Shown here one piece after another: positions 5,618 through 13,458 of a stretch of 13,805 bases of DNA (its first letter is position 1; the number at the start of each line of letters is the position of its first letter). Location of the stretch: the NCBI RefSeq assembly GCF_003478505.1, contig NZ_QUFI01000035.1, positions 1-13,805 on the forward strand. Reading direction: 5' to 3'. The notes under the pieces are model-generated. The model was not told the origin of the DNA. It made no database searches and saw only the letters and a list, made by a program, of their open reading frames with translations. A program made the translations under genes and the position numbers. The stretch comes from Clostridium sp. AF27-2AA (lineage in GTDB: Bacteria > Bacillota > Clostridia > Lachnospirales > Lachnospiraceae).

Positions 5618-7024
5618 GTGTGGAAGCGAAAACGGCGCCGGGATATGGCTGATGTGAATATTTATACGGCAGAGAGACTAAGTGAGATGGCCCGGTCGCT
5701 GGGGGTCCTGGCCCGGGCATGCAATGACCGGATGGAGGAGGAGCGGGGACTGACCAGGGAGGATGCCCTGGCGGCCATGCAGACGGCAGCGGCCGTAGTG
5801 TGCGGGCAGTGCAGCCGGTGCAATCTGTACAGCGACGCGGATAAGGATGGAAGTTATTATCTGTATTATCTGCTCCGCTCCTTTGAGCAGAAGGGCAGGG
5901 TGGAATATGAGGACATGCCCCGGCTGTTTCTGGAAACGTGCCGGAATAAAGAGGCGTATCTGACACAGCTCAACCGGAATCTGGGGCGGGCAACCATGAA
6001 TCTGGAGTGGAAAAACCGTTTTCTGGAGAGCCGGGATACGGTTATGGTGCAGTTTCGGGAACTGGCTGTGATGCTGGAAGAGTTTGCCAGTCAGATGGGC
6101 CAGGCTGCGGATATTACGGAGGAAAAAGAAGAAGCAGTGCGGCGGATCTTCCGCCTTCATCAGATTGCGGTAGACAATATGCTGCTTCTGGAGCATGAGA
6201 ACCGTTACCGGGAGGCGTATGTGACACTACATGCTCTGGGAGGTCGCTGTATGACGGCAAAAGAGGCCGCTGCGCTGTTTGGACAGGCAGCGGGCGGAAA
6301 GGGCTGGTACGCGCCGCCGGACACCCGGGCGCTTATCACAAGGCAGCCTGGAGTTGTGCGGTTTCTGGAACCGGGAGAATACCGGATGATGTATGGGGTT
6401 GCCCGCATGTCAAAGAATGGAAGCGGGATTTCCGGGGATAATTATACCTATTCCGGGAGTCTTCCAGGTCAGGTGATCATGAGCCTTTCAGATGGCATGG
6501 GAAGCGGAGAGACAGCGGCCCAGGAGAGCCGGAAGGTGATCGAGCTTTTGCAGCAGCTTCTGGAGACAGGGTTTTCCGCCCGTTCTGCCCTGAAAATGGT
6601 GAATACAATTCTTTTATTAACCGGGGTGGAACAGCATCCGGCCACGCTGGATCTGTGCTGTGTGGACCTTTGCAGCGGTGTGCTGGAGGCCATGAAGATG
6701 GGAGCGGTGGCAACCTTTGTGCTCAGTGACGGGCAGGCAGAGATACTGGACGCTGGAAATCTGCCTGCTGGCGTGATTTCCCAGGCAGAGCCGGTGCTCC
6801 TTTCCCGCAAACTCTGGGATGATGACCGGGTCATTATGATGACGGATGGCGTTCTGGAGGCCTGCCCGGGACTTGAGAAGGAGCGCAGCCTGAAAGAGTA
6901 TCTGGAGTCCATGCCGATGAAGACCCCGCAGGACATGGCAGAGCGGATTTTGCGGTTTGCCTGTCAGAACGGAGGCATGAATGATGATATGACCGTACTG
7001 GTGGCAGGAATCTGGAAACGGTAG
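5618..7024 (+). CDS. spoIIE: SpoIIE-type PP2C serine phosphatase lacking the N-terminal membrane domain
   Basis: This is a 468-residue protein matching the cytoplasmic part of SpoIIE, the phosphatase that dephosphorylates SpoIIAA to release SigF in the forespore. The N-terminal half (about 10-230) contains the Cys62-x2-Cys65-x2-Cys68 cluster (CGQCSRC) and a helical regulatory region. The PP2C domain (about 245-468) has GD (273-274), LSDGMGSGE (290-298), a T-x-D region, MMTDGV (407-412) and MNDDMTVLV (454-462), so all metal-binding aspartates are present. The roughly 320-residue, multi-span membrane region of the 827-residue Bacillus protein is missing and cannot be upstream, since divIC ends 75 nt before. 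The N-terminus is instead very basic (WKRKRRRD). The GTG start has AGGAGGGG 7 nt upstream. Another PP2C role is possible, but gene context strongly favours SpoIIE. Confidence 0.88.
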   Translation: MWKRKRRRDMADVNIYTAERLSEMARSLGVLARACNDRMEEERGLTREDALAAMQTAAAVVCGQCSRCNLYSDADKDGSYYLYYLLRSFEQKGRVEYEDMPRLFLETCRNKEAYLTQLNRNLGRATMNLEWKNRFLESRDTVMVQFRELAVMLEEFASQMGQAADITEEKEEAVRRIFRLHQIAVDNMLLLEHENRYREAYVTLHALGGRCMTAKEAAALFGQAAGGKGWYAPPDTRALITRQPGVVRFLEPGEYRMMYGVARMSKNGSGISGDNYTYSGSLPGQVIMSLSDGMGSGETAAQESRKVIELLQQLLETGFSARSALKMVNTILLLTGVEQHPATLDLCCVDLCSGVLEAMKMGAVATFVLSDGQAEILDAGNLPAGVISQAEPVLLSRKLWDDDRVIMMTDGVLEACPGLEKERSLKEYLESMPMKTPQDMAERILRFACQNGGMNDDMTVLVAGIWKR

Positions 7025-7098
7025 CAGCGGAGCCGAATATGGGACGGAAAAGGTGGTGCCGGCTGCGCGCCTGGAGACAATAACGAGAAAATCGCAGC

Positions 7099-7127
7099 TT
7101 GCACATGAACGGAATTACGGGTATAGT
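7099..7127 (+). promoter_or_regulatory. Possible SigA promoter for tilS-hpt-ftsH
   Basis: TATAGT (7122-7127; 5 of 6) lies 17 bp after a poor -35, TTGCAC (7099-7104; 3 of 6). The site is in the 145-bp gap between spoIIE and tilS, where a promoter is expected because tilS, hpt and ftsH are housekeeping genes. No convincing terminator for spoIIE is seen in the gap. Confidence 0.35.
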
Positions 7128-7169
7128 TGAAGTGTTAATGGAAAAAGAATCGTATACAGGAAAGATAAG

Positions 7170-8621
7170 ATGTTGAATAAAGTGAGAGATTATATCAGGG
7201 AGCAGGGCATGATTACCCAGGGGGACGCAGTGATCGTGGCGCTTTCTGGCGGGGCAGATTCCGTGTGCCTGCTGACGGTGCTGAAACAGCTGGATTTTGC
7301 GCTCCGAGCGGTTCATGTCCACCATGGCATCCGCGGAGCCGAGGCAGACCGGGACGAGGCATTTGTACAGGCTTTGTGTGAAAGCCTTTCTGTTCCGCTG
7401 TATGTGGCCCACTGTCAGGTTCCGGCCTACGCGGCGGAGCATGGCCTTTCCGAGGAGGAAGCGGGGCGGATCCTGCGGTATCAGATACTGGAGGAAGAAG
7501 CAGAAAAATGGGAGCGGGAGTTTTCTGATGGCAGCCGGGTGAAACTGGCTCTGGCTCATCACCGGGATGATAACGCGGAGACCATTCTGCACCATCTTCT
7601 GCGGGGCAGCGGACTTACCGGACTTGCCGGGATCCGGCCGGTGCAGGGACGGCGTGTCCGTCCTTTACTCTGTGTGGGCCGGGATGAAATCAGGGAATAT
7701 CTGACGGCAGAGCATATGGACTGGTGTGAGGACAGCACCAACCAGTCGGCAGATTATACCAGGAACCGCATCCGCAGCCAGGTGCTTCCGCTTTTAAAGG
7801 AGACTGTGAATGAGCAGGCAGAGGAGCATATTCTCCAGGCCGGGCAGATTATCGGACAGGCAGATGAATATCTGCGTCAGCGGGCGGCGGAAATCTGGAG
7901 AGTGGCAGTCAGCAGGCAGCAGGAAAGCCGGGATTCTGAATCTGGCGCAAGGAGGAACATTGCGGACGAAATGCCAGAACGTGTGATAATTCCCCTTGCG
8001 GTCTTTGCGGCTCAGCCGGAGATTCTGAAGATGTATCTCATTCGGCATATGCTGGACCAGCTGAAACCAGGCTGGAAGGACATCACCAGCCGCCATTTCA
8101 CAGCCATCGCAAAACTGGCTGGGAAACCGGTGGGAAGCCGTGTAGACCTGCCGGGCGGACTTATGGCACGGACCGGATATGAGACTCTGGAAATTGCGGG
8201 AAAGGCGGAACAGAAGCCGGTTCTGGACCGTGAAACCGGCGGCTGGGGCGGGAACACCGTGCCTCAGACAGCTCCAAAGCTTCATATGACGGTTTTTTCT
8301 CGTCAAAAAGACCAGGAAATTCCCAAAAACCAGTATACGAAATGGTTTGACTATGATAAAATTAAAGGTACGCTGTCTGTGAGAACCAGACGGACGGGAG
8401 ATTACCTGATCCTGCCGTCCGGAGGGAGCAAGACCATTGCCCGTTACATGATCGATGAGAAAATCCCGAAAGAAAAAAGGGAGAAGATTCTGCTTCTGGC
8501 AGAAGGCAGTCATGTGTTGTGGGTAGTGGGCTTTCGGATCAGCGAATACTATAAAATAGAAGAACATACAGAAAACATATTGCAGGTAACCTGCGACGGA
8601 GGAAAAGATTATGGCAGATAA
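7170..8621 (+). CDS. tilS: tRNA(Ile)-lysidine synthetase TilS
   Basis: This 483-residue ATP-dependent enzyme attaches lysine to C34 of the CAU-anticodon tRNA-Ile, changing both its codon (AUA) and its charging identity. The PP-loop ALSGGADSVCLL (24-35), VHHGIRGAEADRDEAF, HHRDDNAETILHHLLRGSGL (about 131-150) and the tRNA-binding middle domain are present, followed by a TilS C-terminal domain (about 400-478) with RRTGDYLILPSGGSKT and VLWVVGFRISEYYK. Full length matches the Bacillus enzyme. A linker near residues 250-262, rich in charged residues (QESRDSESGARR), is less conserved. The ATG is preceded by AGGAAAG at 7158-7164. The stop overlaps hpt by 11 nt, as expected for the conserved tilS-hpt-ftsH operon. 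Confidence 0.95.
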   Translation: MLNKVRDYIREQGMITQGDAVIVALSGGADSVCLLTVLKQLDFALRAVHVHHGIRGAEADRDEAFVQALCESLSVPLYVAHCQVPAYAAEHGLSEEEAGRILRYQILEEEAEKWEREFSDGSRVKLALAHHRDDNAETILHHLLRGSGLTGLAGIRPVQGRRVRPLLCVGRDEIREYLTAEHMDWCEDSTNQSADYTRNRIRSQVLPLLKETVNEQAEEHILQAGQIIGQADEYLRQRAAEIWRVAVSRQQESRDSESGARRNIADEMPERVIIPLAVFAAQPEILKMYLIRHMLDQLKPGWKDITSRHFTAIAKLAGKPVGSRVDLPGGLMARTGYETLEIAGKAEQKPVLDRETGGWGGNTVPQTAPKLHMTVFSRQKDQEIPKNQYTKWFDYDKIKGTLSVRTRRTGDYLILPSGGSKTIARYMIDEKIPKEKREKILLLAEGSHVLWVVGFRISEYYKIEEHTENILQVTCDGGKDYGR

Positions 8622-9141
8622 GATCAGAGTATTGTTGCCGGAAGAAGACGTAAACAAGCGAATCAGTGAAGTAGCAGAGCAGATCAGCAAAGATTATGAG
8701 GGAAAACAGATCCACCTGATCTGTATCTTAAAGGGTGGAGTATTTTTTACCTGTGAGCTGGCAAAACGTATCACAGTTCCGGTCACCATGGATTTCATGT
8801 CTGTTTCCAGCTACGGAGATGACACCAAGTCCAGCGGCGTAGTCCGCATCGTCAAGGATCTGGATGAATCCCTGGCAGACAAGGAGGTCCTGATCGTGGA
8901 GGATATCATCGATTCCGGCCGCACCCTTGCATACCTGATCGAGGTCTTAAAGCAGCGTGGGCCGAAGAGCATTCACCTGTGCACCCTGCTTGACAAGCCG
9001 GAGCGCCGTGTGAAGAAGCAGGTTAAAGTAGATTATACCTGTTTCACCATTCCGGATGAGTTTGTAGTAGGCTACGGCCTGGACTACGCCCAGAAATACC
9101 GCAACCTTCCGTACATCGGAGTGGTTGAGGTTGACCAGTAA
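8611..9141 (+). CDS. hpt: Hypoxanthine phosphoribosyltransferase
   Basis: This 176-residue purine salvage enzyme converts hypoxanthine or guanine plus PRPP to IMP or GMP. It shows CILKGGVFF (38-46), DFMSVSSYGD (61-70), the PRPP-binding loop VLIVEDIIDSGRTLAYL (93-109) and the base-contacting region PDEFVVGYGLDYAQKYRNLP, all in the usual order. Length is standard. GGAGG at 8598-8602 lies 8 nt before the ATG, inside the tilS 3' end; the two genes overlap by 11 nt. It is followed by ftsH after a 12-nt gap, the same order as in B. subtilis, where HprT and TilS also regulate ftsH expression. Confidence 0.97.
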   Translation: MADKIRVLLPEEDVNKRISEVAEQISKDYEGKQIHLICILKGGVFFTCELAKRITVPVTMDFMSVSSYGDDTKSSGVVRIVKDLDESLADKEVLIVEDIIDSGRTLAYLIEVLKQRGPKSIHLCTLLDKPERRVKKQVKVDYTCFTIPDEFVVGYGLDYAQKYRNLPYIGVVEVDQ

Positions 9142-9153
9142 GGAGGCCGATGA

Positions 9154-10962
9154 GTGAAACAGCAAAGTGGTTTTCGGGGCGGCTGGCTGCTTTTTCCGCT
9201 GCTCCTGATCGTACTGGCTCTGGCGTTTATGCCGGGCAGAAAACAGAACGAGCTGAGTTATCAGCAGTTCAAACAGGTACTGGAAAGCGGGGATGTGGGT
9301 TCCCTGGTCATTTACCAGAATGAGCAGACACCGACCGGTGAGGTGCGTCTTGCCAACCGCGCGGGTGAGGTTTATGTAACCTATGTGTCCGATGTAAACC
9401 AGATTCAGCAGATGCTTCAGGATATGGACATCGACTACAGCATGAACGATGTTCCCCAGACCAGCTACTGGATGAGCATCCTTCTTCCAGTGGCTGTCTC
9501 TGTAGGCGCGGTCGTTCTGATGCTGATCATCATGAATATGAGAGCCGGTGCCGGCGGCGGGACCAATGCCAAGATGATGAACTTTGGCAAGAGCCGCGCC
9601 CGCATGACCAACACCAGCAATGTCACCTTTAAAAATGTGGCAGGTCTTCAGGAGGAAAAGGAAGATCTGGAGGAGATGGTGGACTTCCTGAGAAATCCGC
9701 AGAAGTATACCAGCGTGGGAGCGAGAATTCCGAAGGGCGTTATTTTAGTGGGCCCTCCTGGAACGGGTAAGACGCTGCTTGCCAAGGCAGTAGCCGGTGA
9801 GGCAGGCGTTCCGTTTTTCTCCATCTCCGGTTCTGATTTCGTAGAGATGTTCGTCGGCGTGGGTGCGTCCCGCGTCCGTGATTTATTTGAGGATGCCAAG
9901 AAGGCAGCGCCGTGTATTGTTTTTATCGATGAGATCGATGCGGTAGCCCGCAGACGAGGCACCGGCATGGGCGGCGGCCACGATGAGCGTGAGCAGACCT
10001 TAAACCAGCTTCTCGTTGAGATGGATGGCTTTGGTGTGAATGAGGGTATCATCGTCATGGCTGCGACCAACCGTGTAGATATCCTGGATCCGGCTATCCT
10101 GCGTCCGGGCCGTTTTGACCGTAAGGTAGCAGTAGGCCGTCCGGATGTGAAAGGCCGTGTGGAAATCCTCCAGGTGCACTCCAAAGAGAAGCCGTTAGGT
10201 GAGGATGTAGATCTGGCCCGCGTGGCTAAAACCACCTCCGGCTTCACCGGAGCAGATCTGGAAAACCTGATGAACGAGGCCGCAATTCTCGCAGCAAAGG
10301 AGAACCGCAGCTACATTCGCCAGTCTGATATTGACCGTGCGTTTGTCAAGGTCGGCATCGGCGCAGAGAAGAAGAGCCGTGTCATCTCTGAGAAAGAAAA
10401 GAAGATCACCGCCTACCATGAGTCCGGTCATGCGATCCTGTTCCATGTACTGCCGGATGTGGGGCCGGTTCATACCGTATCCATCATCCCGACCGGTGTC
10501 GGGGCAGCAGGCTACACCATGCCGCTTCCGGGTGAGGATGAGATGTTCAACACCAAGGGCAGGATGCTGCAGGATATTATGGTATCTCTTGGCGGACGTA
10601 TCGCGGAGGAGATCATCTTCGGTGATGTGACGACCGGCGCTTCCCAGGATATCAAGCATGCCAGCAAGATCGCGCGTGCTATGGTGACCCAGTACGGCAT
10701 GTCTGAGAAGGTTGGCATGATCGACTACGGCAGTGATGATGATGAGGTCTTTATCGGCCGTGATTTCGGCCATGTGCGCGCTTACAGCGATGAAGTAACC
10801 GCATCCATTGATGCTGAGGTAAAGCGCATCATTGATGAGTGCTATGAGAAAGCAAAGAATATCATCCTGGAGCACCGGGATGTGCTGGAAAGCTGTACCG
10901 CCCTGCTGATCGAGAAAGAAAAAATCGGTCAGGAAGAGTTTGAAGCGCTGTTCCAGAAATAA
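9154..10962 (+). CDS. ftsH: ATP-dependent zinc metalloprotease FtsH
   Basis: This is a 602-residue membrane-anchored AAA+ protease that degrades membrane and regulatory proteins as a hexamer. Two membrane segments (about 9-26 and 105-128) flank an extracytoplasmic domain. The AAA domain has Walker A GPPGTGKT (200-207), Walker B IVFIDEID (255-262), the second region of homology [18 protein letters not shown] (306-323), and the pore motif in [15 protein letters not shown]. The M41 protease domain carries the zinc site HESGH (422-426) and the third ligand Asp499 in GASQDIKHA. It starts at GTG 9154 with a perfect AGGAGG at 9141-9146; an ATG at 9150 is in another frame. The C-terminus ends soon after the peptidase domain, somewhat shorter than the 637-residue B. 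subtilis protein. No terminator lies directly behind it; the first strong hairpin is at 11124. Confidence 0.97.
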   Translation: MKQQSGFRGGWLLFPLLLIVLALAFMPGRKQNELSYQQFKQVLESGDVGSLVIYQNEQTPTGEVRLANRAGEVYVTYVSDVNQIQQMLQDMDIDYSMNDVPQTSYWMSILLPVAVSVGAVVLMLIIMNMRAGAGGGTNAKMMNFGKSRARMTNTSNVTFKNVAGLQEEKEDLEEMVDFLRNPQKYTSVGARIPKGVILVGPPGTGKTLLAKAVAGEAGVPFFSISGSDFVEMFVGVGASRVRDLFEDAKKAAPCIVFIDEIDAVARRRGTGMGGGHDEREQTLNQLLVEMDGFGVNEGIIVMAATNRVDILDPAILRPGRFDRKVAVGRPDVKGRVEILQVHSKEKPLGEDVDLARVAKTTSGFTGADLENLMNEAAILAAKENRSYIRQSDIDRAFVKVGIGAEKKSRVISEKEKKITAYHESGHAILFHVLPDVGPVHTVSIIPTGVGAAGYTMPLPGEDEMFNTKGRMLQDIMVSLGGRIAEEIIFGDVTTGASQDIKHASKIARAMVTQYGMSEKVGMIDYGSDDDEVFIGRDFGHVRAYSDEVTASIDAEVKRIIDECYEKAKNIILEHRDVLESCTALLIEKEKIGQEEFEALFQK

Positions 10963-11020
10963 ATGGAGTTGAAAACTATACAAACTGCACAAAAAAAGTT
11001 TTGAAATTTGTTCATGTTTG

Positions 11021-11054
11021 TTAACACTTATTGGTTGGGCCGTGCTATTATAAT
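11021..11054 (+). promoter_or_regulatory. SigA-type promoter downstream of ftsH, probably for a small RNA
   Basis: An extended -10 TGCTATTAT (11043-11051), overlapping a perfect TATAAT at 11049-11054, gives a strong -10 region. TTAACA (11021-11026; 5 of 6) is the best -35 but lies 19 bp from TATTAT. The start would be near 11058-11061. The next structured element is the hairpin at 11124, so the primary product would be about 90-100 nt. Confidence 0.5.
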
Positions 11055-11059
11055 AGGCG

Positions 11060-11160
11060 TAAACCCCCCAATACATTATATAGTTTTTGCTACACCCCAT
11101 AAGAAACGAAATACCTTCTCCTGAAAGAGCCAGCTACCCCGCTGGCTCTTTCGCTGTTTT
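11060..11160 (+). ncRNA. Candidate C-rich small RNA between ftsH and the second GH13 gene
   Basis: A promoter (11021-11054) and a strong terminator-like hairpin (11124-11151) bracket about 100 nt with no ORF. The RNA would have an A/U-rich, weakly structured 5' part with C-rich tracts: CCCCCC (11064-11069), CACCCC (11093-11098), CCTTCTCC (11114-11121), plus CCCC in the hairpin loop (11137-11140). Unpaired C-runs are the usual seed of Gram-positive small RNAs that pair with Shine-Dalgarno sequences. I do not recognise it as a named RNA family. Alternatives are a read-through 3' UTR of ftsH or a leader of the downstream GH13 gene. Confidence 0.4.
11124..11160 (+). terminator. Strong intrinsic-type hairpin terminator
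   Basis: A perfect 11-bp stem AAAGAGCCAGC (11124-11134) pairs with GCTGGCTCTTT (11141-11151) around the loop TACCCC. The T-rich tail is interrupted (TTT, CGCTG, then TTTT at 11157-11160). It probably ends both the small RNA and ftsH read-through. On the opposite strand the stem is also followed by TTT, so weak bidirectional action is possible. Confidence 0.8.
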
Positions 11161-11224
11161 GAGATACTATACCAAAACAGCGGATTTTCAGTTCAAAAAT
11201 TCCTACTTGAATTACTTAAACATG

Positions 11225-11253
11225 TTGTAATCGACATGAGAATCATTTAAAAT
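11225..11253 (+). promoter_or_regulatory. SigA-type promoter for the second GH13 gene
   Basis: TTGTAA (11225-11230; 4 of 6) and TAAAAT (11248-11253; 5 of 6) are 17 bp apart. A start near 11260 gives a leader of about 100 nt before the ATG at 11363. It is downstream of the 11124 hairpin and so gives this gene its own transcription unit. Confidence 0.5.
11226..11239 (+). promoter_or_regulatory. Candidate cre site (CcpA operator) overlapping the -35 of the GH13 promoter
   Basis: TGTAATCGACATGA matches the catabolite-response consensus TGWAANCGNTNNCA at 8 of 10 fixed positions; the mismatches are at positions 10 and 13. The site covers the -35 and early spacer, where bound CcpA would repress. 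It is also bracketed by the inverted repeat CATGT/ACATG (11221-11225 and 11234-11238). The assignment is tentative. Confidence 0.35.
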
Positions 11254-11362
11254 AAATTTATATGATTCCATCAGATTCGTCAGAGCGTATAAGAAAAAGT
11301 TACTGTTGGCTTAACATGCGAATGGGGCTGGCGGATCTGGGCAGGAAGGAGCAGGGGTTATT

Positions 11363-13435
11363 ATGTTTGATGAGCATCAGGAAAATGAAATAAACCGGCA
11401 GGCATTGTTTTCGGATGAGACGCAGGATTACCGATACCCGGAGGAACCGGACGCCGGTGAGACAGTAACTCTCTGGTTTCGCACAGCAAAAAATGATGTC
11501 GATCGGGTTTTTTATATTGAGGAAGATAAGAATATACAGGCGGAGATGAGGAAGGTATCTTCTGACGGCCTGTTTGACTATTACGAGTATCGCATGAAGG
11601 CGGACAGTCAGCCTCAGCGCTATTATTTCCAGGTGGTGAAGGGCAGCGCAGTCTGCTATTTTAACCGTCTGGGCGCAACCATGGATATTCAGAGTTGCTA
11701 CGCATTTCGCATTACGCCGGGGTTTCATACGCCGGAGTGGGCAAAGGGCGCGGTCATGTACCAGATCTTTGTGGATCGCTTCTGCAACGGTGACCAGAGC
11801 AACGATGTGACGGAATGCGAGTATGTCTATATTGGGCGTCCGGTACATCAGGTAACTGACTGGAGCACCAATCCGTCTACCATGGATGTGGGCTGCTTCT
11901 ACGGCGGTGATCTTCAGGGCGTGTGGGACAAGCTGGATTACCTGCAGTATCTGGGAGTTGAGGTGATCTATTTCAACCCGCTGTTTGTCTCGCCGTCCAA
12001 TCACAAGTACGACAGTCAGGATTATGACCACATCGATCCGCATTATGGCGTGATCGTCAAAGATGGCGGTGAGCCGGTGGCAGTAAACGCGGTGAACAAT
12101 GACCATGCGACCAGATATCAGATACGCAGTGCTGACCCGGAGAACCTGGCAGCCAGCGATGCGTTTTTTGCCCGTTTTATGGAAGAAGTTCACAAGCGCG
12201 GTATGCGGGTTATCATCGATGGGGTGTTCAACCACTGCGGCTCCTTTAATAAATGGCTGGATCGAGAGAAAATCTACAGCCATCAGGGAAGCTATGAGCC
12301 AGGTGCTTATGAAAGTGAGGAAAGCCCGTACCGCAGCTTCTTTAAGTTTTACAATGAGGACGCATGGCCGGATAACGGAACCTATGACGGCTGGTGGGGG
12401 CATGACACGCTGCCGAAGCTAAACTATGAGGATTCGCCAAAGCTGTTTGAGTACATTATGAAGATTGCCGGGAAATGGGTGTCTGCCCCGTATGGAGTGG
12501 ATGGCTGGCGTCTGGATGTGGCTGCAGACCTGGGCCACAGCAGCGAGTACAATCATAAATTCTGGCAGGAATTCCGCAGGCATGTCAAGGAGGCAAACCC
12601 GGAGGCGATGATCCTGGCAGAGCATTACGGAGATCCAAGCAGCTGGCTGGCGGGGGATCAGTGGGATACGGTCATGAACTATGATGCCTTCATGGAGCCG
12701 CTGACCTGGTTTCTGACTGGTATGGAGAAGCACAGCGATGAGTACAACGGTGCTCTTTACGGTGACGGTGTGAGCTTTTTCCGCTCCATGTATTACCACA
12801 TGAGCCGTATGCAGACCCAGTCAGTCCTGGTGGCCATGAATCAGCTTTCCAACCATGACCACAGCCGTTTCCTGACCCGTACCAACCAGATCGTGGGAAG
12901 AATCGGAACAGCCGGGGCCAAGATGGCAGAGTTTGGCGTCAATTACGGAATCTTCCGCGAAGCCATCATGGTACAGATGACCTGGCCGGGGGCACCGACC
13001 TTATATTATGGTGACGAAGCAGGAGTCTGCGGCTGGACTGACCCGGATAATCGCCGGACTTATCCGTGGGGTTTTGAGGATTTTGAGCTGATCGAGTACC
13101 ACCGTTACCTCATCGATCTGCATAAGAAGCTTCCGGCCCTGCGCCGTGGCTCCTTAAAACAGCTTCTGGCAGACCGCCAGCTCATCGCCTACGGCCGTAT
13201 GAGCGGGGCAAACAAGTGCGCAGTCATCATCAACAACCGTGGTGATGGCAGAAGCGTCAGAGTGCCGGTGTGGGAGCTTGGCATCACCGATGAGGATGTC
13301 ATCACCCGGGTAATGCTGTCTGATGAAAAGGGCTATAATGCCGGACGCATTAATTATCATGCCGACCATGGCTGGCTGACGCTGGATGTACCGGCCCACA
13401 GCGGCGTGCTGCTGTCGAGCGGGGTACTGGTGTAG
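11363..13435 (+). CDS. GH13 alpha-glucan hydrolase, neopullulanase/cyclomaltodextrinase-like
   Basis: This is a 690-residue intracellular amylase-family enzyme (no signal peptide). An N-terminal CBM34-like beta domain (about 30-120) precedes YQIFVDRFCNGD (133-144), typical of maltogenic amylase, cyclomaltodextrinase and neopullulanase. The catalytic barrel is intact: region I IIDGVFNHCG (284-293), region V LPKLN (350-354; the neopullulanase-type form), region II GVDGWRLDV with nucleophile Asp385, region III ILAEHYGD with acid/base Glu420, and region IV SNHDHSRF with Asp499. A C-terminal beta domain follows (about 600-690). The likely role is hydrolysis of maltodextrins, cyclodextrins or pullulan fragments after uptake; exact specificity cannot be read. 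AGGGG (11353-11357) and AAGGAG (11346-11351) precede the ATG. It contrasts with the catalytically dead GH13 protein at 1982-3874. Confidence 0.92.
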   Translation: MFDEHQENEINRQALFSDETQDYRYPEEPDAGETVTLWFRTAKNDVDRVFYIEEDKNIQAEMRKVSSDGLFDYYEYRMKADSQPQRYYFQVVKGSAVCYFNRLGATMDIQSCYAFRITPGFHTPEWAKGAVMYQIFVDRFCNGDQSNDVTECEYVYIGRPVHQVTDWSTNPSTMDVGCFYGGDLQGVWDKLDYLQYLGVEVIYFNPLFVSPSNHKYDSQDYDHIDPHYGVIVKDGGEPVAVNAVNNDHATRYQIRSADPENLAASDAFFARFMEEVHKRGMRVIIDGVFNHCGSFNKWLDREKIYSHQGSYEPGAYESEESPYRSFFKFYNEDAWPDNGTYDGWWGHDTLPKLNYEDSPKLFEYIMKIAGKWVSAPYGVDGWRLDVAADLGHSSEYNHKFWQEFRRHVKEANPEAMILAEHYGDPSSWLAGDQWDTVMNYDAFMEPLTWFLTGMEKHSDEYNGALYGDGVSFFRSMYYHMSRMQTQSVLVAMNQLSNHDHSRFLTRTNQIVGRIGTAGAKMAEFGVNYGIFREAIMVQMTWPGAPTLYYGDEAGVCGWTDPDNRRTYPWGFEDFELIEYHRYLIDLHKKLPALRRGSLKQLLADRQLIAYGRMSGANKCAVIINNRGDGRSVRVPVWELGITDEDVITRVMLSDEKGYNAGRINYHADHGWLTLDVPAHSGVLLSSGVLV

Positions 13436-13458
13436 ATGATATAGACGGAAATAAAAAA

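Noticed and set aside
6834..8690. Long minus-strand open frames opposite spoIIE and tilS (6834-7595 and 7794-8690)
   Set aside because: They lie opposite clearly conserved genes, lack SD sequences and show no plausible protein domain.
9150..9152. ATG as the ftsH start
   Set aside because: It is in a different frame from FtsH; the GTG at 9154 has AGGAGG at ideal spacing and leads into the first membrane helix.
10195..11100. 301-codon open frame on the minus strand across ftsH and its 3' flank
   Set aside because: It is antisense to the strongly conserved FtsH coding sequence, has no recognisable domain or ribosome binding site, and reflects codon bias of the + strand gene.
11316..11393. 25-codon ORF overlapping the start of the second GH13 gene, a possible leader peptide
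   Set aside because: No Shine-Dalgarno sequence precedes its ATG and the peptide has no regulatory codon run; overlap by chance is likely.
11300..12403. 367-codon open frame on the minus strand inside the second GH13 gene
   Set aside because: It is a shadow of a coding strand with clear GH13 motifs; the translation is low-complexity and histidine/isoleucine-rich with no family signature.
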